From: Hyphomonas sp.
Lineage (GTDB): Bacteria; Pseudomonadota; Alphaproteobacteria; Caulobacterales; Hyphomonadaceae
Reading direction: 5' to 3'
NCBI GenBank assembly: GCA_024743015.1
Contig: JANSXJ010000084.1
Location: 1-12,173 of the forward strand
Length of the DNA: 12,173 nt
Of the stretch, positions 7,259-12,173 are shown piece after piece. The number at the start of each line of letters is the position of its first letter. Position 1 is the first letter of the stretch. The notes beneath the pieces were generated by a model. The model had not been told where the DNA came from, made no database searches, and worked only from the letters and a program-made list of their open reading frames with translations. Both the position numbers and the translations under genes were made by a program.

Positions 7259-7837
7259 ATGAAATCTCAGACTGTTTTACTGGCACTGCTCACAGCGCTT
7301 AGTTTTGCCCTCTCGAACCAAATGGCGCAGGCCGAGTCCTCGATTTTCGAGCTTCGGGTCACAAATAATACGGACACCGATCTCACCTTCAAATTGCACG
7401 ATGGACAATCAAAACATGCCCGGCTGACCTATGATGGTAAGAAGGTCTCCAGCCATACGGTCAAAGCCGGCAGCTATGGCATCGTCGGGGTCCAGCCGAC
7501 CGGCAAGAAATGCGCACCAAATTGCGGTGCCTGCACGCCCACGATCGGGAAGGTCTATGCCTATTATGTAGACAGTCATGGCGACGAACAGCGCAGCAAC
7601 TATTATGAGCCTCGTGTAGAATTCTCCCAATATTGCGGTGTTGCCGCCTCAAAACCCCTCGTGACCTACACGTCCAATTGGAAGTTCGATCACGGCACCG
7701 GCAAAGGCACGGGTGCGTTCAGCCACGATCAGAGTTCAACACATAATTCGTATACCAGCACGAACCCGGCAAAAGGTTTGACCGTCGATGGCAAATACAT
7801 TTCCGGACACGCGACGATCACCTATGAAAACAAATGA
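7259..7837 (+). CDS. Sec-exported beta-rich protein of unknown function
   Basis: A 192-residue protein I do not recognise. The N-terminus is a clear signal peptide (MKSQ, hydrophobic core, AQA cleavage after residue 25). The mature part opens with SSIFELRVTNNTDTDLTFKL, a strand-turn-strand pattern typical of beta-sandwich proteins. A cluster of three cysteines at 85, 89 and 92 (CAPNCGAC) plus Cys126 could form two disulfides or a metal site. The C-terminal half is rich in Gly, Ser, Thr, His and Tyr, again beta-like. ATG 7259 has GAGG 8 bases upstream. Base composition looks lower in GC than topA (27 of 60 in the line starting 7741), hinting at separate ancestry. It diverges from the 7116 gene over the lux-box-like repeat and ends 3 bases from the luxR-type stop. 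No homology to the 181-residue neighbour is evident by eye, although both are exported, similar in size and cysteine-bearing. Confidence 0.8.
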   Translation: MKSQTVLLALLTALSFALSNQMAQAESSIFELRVTNNTDTDLTFKLHDGQSKHARLTYDGKKVSSHTVKAGSYGIVGVQPTGKKCAPNCGACTPTIGKVYAYYVDSHGDEQRSNYYEPRVEFSQYCGVAASKPLVTYTSNWKFDHGTGKGTGAFSHDQSSTHNSYTSTNPAKGLTVDGKYISGHATITYENK

Positions 7838-7840
7838 CGC

Positions 7841-8698
7841 TCAGCCCGTTTTAGAAAGGCTGGATCGGAATGGTGTGCGGCTCAAGAAATATCTCGACTG
7901 ACGCGGATCAATCGGATCAAAGCCAAAATGGATCGCCGCCGCGACAACGGCCTGCATGGTCGTGGAGACTCCCAGTTTTTGCCTCGCATTGCCGACATGA
8001 AATCGAAGCGTACGTTCCGAAACCTCCAAGATCGTCGCAGCTTCAGAGTAAGTCTTTCCGGCCGCCAGCCATTGCAGGCACTGAAGTTCCCGTTTCGATA
8101 AGGCTGTCTGAGCATTGTTCGTCTCTGAATCTTTACCTGGTCCGACGATTGGGCGATTCAGGCATTTATAGACGCATGCAAAAACCGAAAGCACTGCTTG
8201 GGCATCCTTGATCATGCCATGTGTCAGTCTCTCCTGCGTTTTGGCCTCAAGGACCAGAATGCGCTCACGTTCGCACGATAAACGCAGGACGAGGAACTCG
8301 CTCCATGCCGCTTCACCGAAATCCTGTATTATGGCGCGCTGATAGCGTGTCAGATAGAACGGTTTTGGGGCGTCTCCGGTCAGTTGATAAGAGCCGTCTT
8401 GACCCTGGCGCCAACGATGAAGCTCCCATGTGTCTTGCAGATTTTGGTCTATCCCTATCGAGATTGAGTTTTTGATTGCTCCGGCAATGTCCTCTGCCCG
8501 GCTGCCAAACCGCTCACCAAAATTGTTCCAGATCATGGAGCTGTTCTGAATCATCTTGCAGGGGCTCGCAGCCGCAGGACTCCACTTCATGACGAGGTGT
8601 GGAAATCCGATGCTCGCGAATACGCTCGACGTGCGATCCAAGAGCTCCGACAGGGTCTTACATCTATAGAACTGAAGCAATTCAACCGGCATGCTCAT
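7841..8698 (-). CDS. LuxR-type transcriptional regulator (possible LuxR solo)
   Basis: A 285-residue protein from ATG 8698. The C-terminal GerE/LuxR helix-turn-helix spans about 200-260, reading LSKRELQCLQWLAAGKTY and then SERTLRFHVGNARQKLG. The three family-invariant HTH residues (TraR Glu178, Leu182, Gly188) are present as Glu204, Leu208, Gly214. The N-terminal ~190 residues have the size of an autoinducer-binding domain but are divergent. In an ungapped view Trp57 and Asp70 fall where TraR has its ligand-contacting Trp57 and Asp70, while Tyr61 and Pro71 become Gly and Ile. A 25-residue tail follows the HTH, longer than usual. No luxI is in the window. ATG 8698 is preferred because of an AAAGGGA upstream; the frame stays open to TTG 8767 (308 residues), with GTG options between. 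It converges on the 7259 gene and probably acts on the lux-box-like repeat. Confidence 0.85.
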   Translation of the reverse strand: MSMPVELLQFYRCKTLSELLDRTSSVFASIGFPHLVMKWSPAAASPCKMIQNSSMIWNNFGERFGSRAEDIAGAIKNSISIGIDQNLQDTWELHRWRQGQDGSYQLTGDAPKPFYLTRYQRAIIQDFGEAAWSEFLVLRLSCERERILVLEAKTQERLTHGMIKDAQAVLSVFACVYKCLNRPIVGPGKDSETNNAQTALSKRELQCLQWLAAGKTYSEAATILEVSERTLRFHVGNARQKLGVSTTMQAVVAAAIHFGFDPIDPRQSRYFLSRTPFRSSLSKTG

Positions 8699-8809
8699 CT
8701 GCGTAATCCCTTTCACTGAAGCGATTCCCGCCCCGTCGATGGACGTGAAGCCAAAAGGTCCCACCAAAATAAAAAGGAACCGATTGCTTCACCTTGTATT
8801 TACGCAGTG

Positions 8810-8833
8810 CAATACTGATTACTATCAGCATTG
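8810..8833. promoter_or_regulatory. 24-base imperfect palindrome upstream of the luxR-type gene
   Basis: Half-sites CAAT-n-CTGAT (8810-8819) and ATCAG-n-ATTG (8824-8833) mirror each other around a 4-base centre, with 18 of 24 positions symmetric. It lies 112 bases upstream of the preferred ATG 8698, or 43 bases upstream of the TTG 8767 alternative. It resembles a dimer operator. The inner ACTG...CAG spacing is two bases shorter than in the 7181-7198 repeat, so it may belong to another regulator. Confidence 0.5.
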
Positions 8834-9056
8834 ATGTTTATGATTGATTCAACTCATAAATAAAGTGTTTCTGTATTCTATTAAAGCGAGAATGCATCTG
8901 TCCAGCAGAGTCGTTGTGCCGGAAGTAAAGGTGGTCCTTTTCCGCGAAGCGTATCGAAAAGCGGGATTCATCACGTATCAGACCGAAAATTACTCCGATG
9001 TGGTCGCGCGAGTTTGCTTTAGGCACCGAACGTTCGCATTTCTTGAGCACTGCGTC

Positions 9057-9068
9057 TGATAATTATCA
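9057..9068 (+). promoter_or_regulatory. Perfect palindrome with a -10-like GATAAT upstream of rnr
   Basis: TGATAATTATCA is self-complementary and contains GATAAT (9058-9063; 5 of 6 to TATAAT). It would place the start of transcription about 36 bases before ATG 9106. No good -35 is found; the best is TTCGCA (9033-9038) with a long 19-base spacer. It could be the rnr promoter, an operator, or both. Confidence 0.3.
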
Positions 9069-9105
9069 CAAGCCAAAGGGCGCAACTTCCTGTAAGTCGC
9101 GCGCC

Positions 9106-11352
9106 ATGAGTTTCCCTGATCGACAGACAGTGCTGGACTTCCTGAAGCAGAATCCAGACGCCACATCCAAACAAGACATCGCACGCGGCCTCAAAGTAAA
9201 GGGGCGCGAACGACAAACCCTACGCAATATTCTGAAGGAGTTGGAAGCGGATGGAACGCTGACCAAAACCGGAAAACGCGCATGGGCCCGCGCTGATGCA
9301 CCTCCGCCGACATCGGTCATCGTATTTGAAAAGACAGATACGAATGGCGACCTGATTGCGCGGGCAATTGGTAAAGAGGGGGCATACGGGCCAGAACTCG
9401 TCTTTGACGGATACAGCGGGAAGGTGCGCGGGCCGGCTCCAGGTATTGGCGATCGCGGACTAGCACGCATCAAGCAGTCCGAGGACGGTTGGTCGGCCCG
9501 CTTGATGAAGCTGTTCGAGACGCGCGAAGATGAGCGCCCGGTCACAGGCGTTTACCTGCGCACCGCGCGCGGCGGACGTGTGAAGCCCGCCAGTCGCAAG
9601 ATCAAGCATGAGCTGCATGTTCGTGAGGCCGACGTGAACGGTGCAGTGGATGGAGATCTGGTGGTTGCCATGCCTATGCCGCAACGGGGCTACGGACCGG
9701 TTCGCGCGCGCATCACGGAAATCATCGGACGACGCGAAGATCCTCGCGCTTCTTCGCTACTTGCCATTGCGGCGCACGATATCCCGACCGACTTTCCAGC
9801 TGAGGTTTTGGAGCAAGCCCAGTCCCACACACCTGAAAAGGTTCAACGCGCGGATTTGCGCGATACGCCGCTCATAACCATCGATCCGGCTGATGCGCGC
9901 GATCATGACGATGCTGTTTATGCCGAGCGTCTCGAAGATGGTTTCCGTGTCATCGTGGCAATTGCCGATGTCGCGGCATACGTGACGCCGGATAGCGCGC
10001 TTGATGTTGAGGCTCTCAAGCGCGGAAACTCCACATACTTCCCTGACCGGGTCGTGCCCATGCTCCCGTTTGAGCTCAGCGCCGACGCTTGTTCCCTGAA
10101 AGAAGGGCAGGACCGGCCCTGTATGGCCGTTGAGATGCGGTTTGATCGATCCGGCACCAAACGCTCCCACCGGTTCCTGCGCGCCACGATGCGCTCTGCC
10201 GGCGCATTGTCGTATGAAGAGGCACAGCAGGCCATTGATGGTAATCCAACGGACCGCGCTCAAACATTGCTCGAATCGGTCTTGAAGCCGCTCTGGGAGG
10301 CGTATGCGGCGCTAAGCAAATCACGGGATCAACGCGGTCCACTCGAACTCGATCTGCCGGAGCGAAAGGTAGAAATCTCCGAGGATGGTTCAGTTGCGGG
10401 CATTCGCACCAAGGCCAGGTTCGATGCCCACAAGCTGATCGAGGAATTGATGATCCAGGCCAATGTCTGTGCTGCCGAGGAGCTCGAGAAACTCGGAAGC
10501 CCCCTGCTCTACCGTGTCCATGACAGTCCGTCAGATGCGAAGATCGCGGCGCTGTCCGAGTTCCTGAAAACTCTCGACATAGACTGGCCGCTGGGCGAAC
10601 GTACGCAGACAAAGCGCTTCAATCGCCTACTCATGGATTTTGAAGATACCGAGCATAGCGAAGCGATCTCGGAAATTGTCCTGCGTTCACAAAGCCAAGC
10701 GATCTACAGCCCGGACAATATTGGGCATTTCGGCCTTAACTTGAGCAGATATGCGCATTTCACCAGTCCGATCCGTCGCTATAGCGATCTGATAGTCCAC
10801 CGCGCGTTGATCCGATCGCTCGATATGGGCCCAGAAGGCTTGACCGATAAGCAAGCTGCGCAGCTGGATGAAACCGCTCAGCATTTGGTGCAGACGGAAC
10901 GACGCTCCATGGCGGCTGAACGAGAGGCCACCGATCGCTACCTGGCTCTGTTCCTTGCTGATCGCGTTGGCGCTGAGTTTTCTGGACGCATATCCGGCGT
11001 CACCCCGTCCGGTCTATTTATCAAGCTAGACGAAACCGGCGCAGACGGCTTTTGTCCGGCGTCTCGGATCTCTCACGAATACTGGCGCTACAGCGAAGCT
11101 GCGCAGGCGCTAATCGGCGACCAATCCGGAAAGCGATACGAGCTCGGACAGACCGTAGACGTGCGTCTATCTGAAGTCACACCACTCGAAGGTGGCTTGC
11201 TGCTGGAGATTCTCTCAGATCCAAAACCGCGCCGTCCCGGCGAAAAACTACAGCCGCGGACGCGGGGGAAGCGCTATGACGGGCGCAAAGGCTCTGGCAA
11301 AACTGGCCGCAGCAAAAGGAAGCCGGGCGGCAGAGGCAAAAAGCAACGATGA
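9106..11352 (+). CDS. rnr: Ribonuclease R
   Basis: A 748-residue 3'-to-5' exoribonuclease of the RNB (RNase II/R) family that degrades structured RNA in the cytosol. In order there is an N-terminal winged-helix region (about 1-60), cold-shock-like OB domains (about 65-235), the RNB catalytic core (about 246-570), an S1 domain (about 622-702; SGRISGVTPSGLFIKL) and an Arg/Lys/Gly-rich tail characteristic of RNase R over RNase II. The active-site aspartates are in IDPADARDHDDAV: Asp260, 266, 268 and 269. The HFTSPIRRYSDLIVHR motif of the RNB domain is intact. The frame opens at ATG 8998, but the family-like N-terminus (MSFPDRQTVLDFL) starts at 9106, so that start is preferred; its ribosome binding site is weak. 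It overlaps the Nudix gene by ATGA. Confidence 0.95.
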   Translation: MSFPDRQTVLDFLKQNPDATSKQDIARGLKVKGRERQTLRNILKELEADGTLTKTGKRAWARADAPPPTSVIVFEKTDTNGDLIARAIGKEGAYGPELVFDGYSGKVRGPAPGIGDRGLARIKQSEDGWSARLMKLFETREDERPVTGVYLRTARGGRVKPASRKIKHELHVREADVNGAVDGDLVVAMPMPQRGYGPVRARITEIIGRREDPRASSLLAIAAHDIPTDFPAEVLEQAQSHTPEKVQRADLRDTPLITIDPADARDHDDAVYAERLEDGFRVIVAIADVAAYVTPDSALDVEALKRGNSTYFPDRVVPMLPFELSADACSLKEGQDRPCMAVEMRFDRSGTKRSHRFLRATMRSAGALSYEEAQQAIDGNPTDRAQTLLESVLKPLWEAYAALSKSRDQRGPLELDLPERKVEISEDGSVAGIRTKARFDAHKLIEELMIQANVCAAEELEKLGSPLLYRVHDSPSDAKIAALSEFLKTLDIDWPLGERTQTKRFNRLLMDFEDTEHSEAISEIVLRSQSQAIYSPDNIGHFGLNLSRYAHFTSPIRRYSDLIVHRALIRSLDMGPEGLTDKQAAQLDETAQHLVQTERRSMAAEREATDRYLALFLADRVGAEFSGRISGVTPSGLFIKLDETGADGFCPASRISHEYWRYSEAAQALIGDQSGKRYELGQTVDVRLSEVTPLEGGLLLEILSDPKPRRPGEKLQPRTRGKRYDGRKGSGKTGRSKRKPGGRGKKQR

Positions 11353-12074
11353 ATAAGCCAGATCTTGGAAATGCTTATGATCGCGAAGACGCGGGCGAAG
11401 TCATAGTGACGGATCGACCAAGTCCGCGCCCAAGTGATGCCGCGACGCTTATCCTGGTGCGCCGCGATCAAGCACAGCCTCGAGTATTGATGGGGAAACG
11501 ATCCGGTCGGCATGATTTCATGCCGGATAAATACGTCTTTCCCGGCGGTCGGGTAGATCCTCAGGACGGACGGGTCGCAAGCTATAGCGAATTAGCGGCG
11601 AAAGAAGAAAAGCGATTGAGGTTCCAGACCAAACGCTTGCCGCGCGCATTCGCGCTCACCGCTATTCGCGAGACTTTCGAGGAAACCGGCCTGTTGCTCG
11701 GCAAACAAGCCGAAATGCCACGCAAGGCGCCTGCGGGTTGGGAGAAGCTCTATGAGCTCGATATTGCGCCGAATCTGGAGCATTTGCGCTTCATCGGGCG
11801 CGCGATCACCCCGCCCTACCGCCCAAAACGTTTTGACGCGCGTTTTTTCATGGCCGAAGCCGAATTGACTTTGATCGATGACCGCCCGCCCATGGACGGT
11901 GCAGAATTACATGACCTGCAATGGGTCACGCTCAAGGACGCATTGGCGCTCGATTTGCCGAATGTGACGCGGTTTATGCTCGGTGAAATCGAAGAACGTC
12001 TCAGCAGTGACGAAGATCTTGGACCTCCGTTTCTGCGCTGGACGCGAAGCGGACACTCCGCTGACAGAATTTGA
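11349..12074 (+). CDS. Nudix hydrolase, NUDT19-like with split Nudix box
   Basis: A 241-residue Nudix-family pyrophosphohydrolase. The substrate is not deducible; relatives of this layout include the CoA-diphosphatase NUDT19. The second half of the Nudix box is clear, RETFEETGL at 107-115, giving the metal-binding glutamates Glu108, 111 and 112. The first part, FPGGRVD (64-70), is separated from it by an insertion of roughly 20 residues rich in Glu/Lys, so the G-x5-E spacing is broken, as in NUDT19-type proteins. The RFDARFFMAE motif (161-170) is also typical of that group. ATG 11349 overlaps the rnr stop codon, so the two are translationally coupled, an arrangement commonly found between rnr and rpmG in alphaproteobacteria. 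The length is normal and no defect is seen. Confidence 0.88.
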   Translation: MNKPDLGNAYDREDAGEVIVTDRPSPRPSDAATLILVRRDQAQPRVLMGKRSGRHDFMPDKYVFPGGRVDPQDGRVASYSELAAKEEKRLRFQTKRLPRAFALTAIRETFEETGLLLGKQAEMPRKAPAGWEKLYELDIAPNLEHLRFIGRAITPPYRPKRFDARFFMAEAELTLIDDRPPMDGAELHDLQWVTLKDALALDLPNVTRFMLGEIEERLSSDEDLGPPFLRWTRSGHSADRI

Positions 12075-12087
12075 TGCGTCCACGTGG

Positions 12088-12116
12088 TTGACTTCCGTCT
12101 CACAACCCATCATTAG
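12088..12116 (+). promoter_or_regulatory. Candidate rpmG promoter
   Basis: TTGACT (12088-12093; 5 of 6 to TTGACA), a 17-base spacer, then CATTAG (12111-12116; 3 of 6 to TATAAT). It lies in the 84-base gap after the Nudix gene and would give a leader of roughly 35 bases. A GATTC (GANTC, the CcrM methylation motif of Caulobacter relatives) falls at 12129-12133, just downstream. No terminator is seen after the Nudix gene. Confidence 0.35.
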
Positions 12117-12158
12117 ACGCGTTTTCGAGATTCAGCCCTTAGCAAAAGGCGCACCGTT

Positions 12159-12173
12159 ATGGCCAAACCGGCA
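12159..12173 (+). CDS. rpmG: 50S ribosomal protein L33, first 5 codons (runs off the window)
   Basis: ATG 12159 opens MAKPA before the sequence ends. AAAAGG lies about 9-14 bases upstream. MAKPA is the usual beginning of alphaproteobacterial L33 (a small protein of the large ribosomal subunit), and rpmG after rnr and a Nudix gene is a recurrent order in these genomes. With only five residues visible, the name rests on this start and on synteny. Confidence 0.6.

Larger units (their letters stand above)
8768..9105. other. 338-base spacer between luxR-type gene and rnr
   Basis: No convincing gene was seen. The part around 8830-8890 is AT-rich compared with its surroundings. Open frames on both strands (8844-9059 plus, 9050-8838 minus) lack ATG starts with ribosome binding sites and show no recognisable motif. 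The stretch holds a 24-base dyad (8810-8833), a perfect 10-base palindrome CGAACGTTCG (9027-9036) and a perfect 12-base palindrome TGATAATTATCA (9057-9068). No tRNA-like cloverleaf was noticed. It should contain the luxR promoter (minus) and the rnr promoter (plus). Confidence 0.6.

Noticed and set aside
7842..7862. Hairpin CAGCC...GGCTG at the convergent 7259-gene/luxR end
   Set aside because: Only 5 paired bases with a bulged 11-base loop and no T-run on either strand, so not a credible terminator.
9027..9036. 10-base palindrome CGAACGTTCG
   Set aside because: Short and isolated, with no extension of symmetry; common by chance at this composition.
8844..9059. Small open frames in the spacer before rnr (plus 8844-9059, minus 9050-8838)
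   Set aside because: They rely on TTG/GTG starts without ribosome binding sites, overlap each other on opposite strands and show no motif.
8998..9105. 36-residue N-terminal extension of RNase R from ATG 8998
   Set aside because: The family-like N-terminus begins at 9106, the extension has no domain-like features, and 8998 has no clear ribosome binding site.
1..12173. CRISPR arrays, tRNA/rRNA genes, insertion sequences, integrase or attachment sites
   Set aside because: No regularly spaced repeats, cloverleaf, transposase frame or flanking duplications were seen, so the middle block cannot be called a mobile element from this window alone.

Overview
The window looks like chromosome of an alphaproteobacterium of moderately high GC, plausibly from the Caulobacterales/Maricaulales/Hyphomonadaceae side. 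This is inferred from gene order and protein style, not from a search: pepA diverges from lptF-lptG, then comes topA, and later rnr, a Nudix gene and rpmG. The family calls for lptF, lptG, topA, rnr, the Nudix gene and the secretin are secure from motifs.

Layout. Positions 1-30 (minus) are the first ten codons of pepA. Positions 125-2343 (plus) are lptF and lptG, the two membrane subunits of the lipopolysaccharide exporter, overlapping by ATGA. Positions 2422-4971 (plus) are topA. Then follows an accessory-looking block, 4980-8767, which reads mostly on the minus strand: an orphan secretin (6467-4980), a cysteine-rich Sec-exported protein (7116-6571), a divergent second Sec-exported protein (7259-7837, plus), and a LuxR-type regulator (8698-7841). 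Positions 8768-9105 hold no convincing gene but contain palindromes. Positions 9106-12074 (plus) are rnr and an overlapping Nudix hydrolase, and rpmG begins at 12159 and runs off the window.

The most interesting part is the middle block. In the 142-base gap between the two divergent exported-protein genes lies a perfect 18-base inverted repeat, ACTGTC-ACATCG-GACAGT (7181-7198). It has the CTGT-N8-ACAG layout of the Vibrio fischeri lux box and shares its central ATCG. It sits almost midway between the two start codons, and a LuxR-type gene ends 3 bases from one of the target genes. The simplest reading, which is inference, is a small LuxR-controlled exported-protein module with its own outer-membrane secretin, inserted between housekeeping genes topA and rnr. 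No luxI and no other secretion-machine gene is present in the window, so the signal and the remaining machinery, if any, must come from elsewhere.

The block meets both neighbours tail-to-tail with very small gaps (8 bases at topA/secretin, 3 bases at exported protein/luxR). Its regulator gene is followed by an AT-rich spacer with a 24-base imperfect palindrome.
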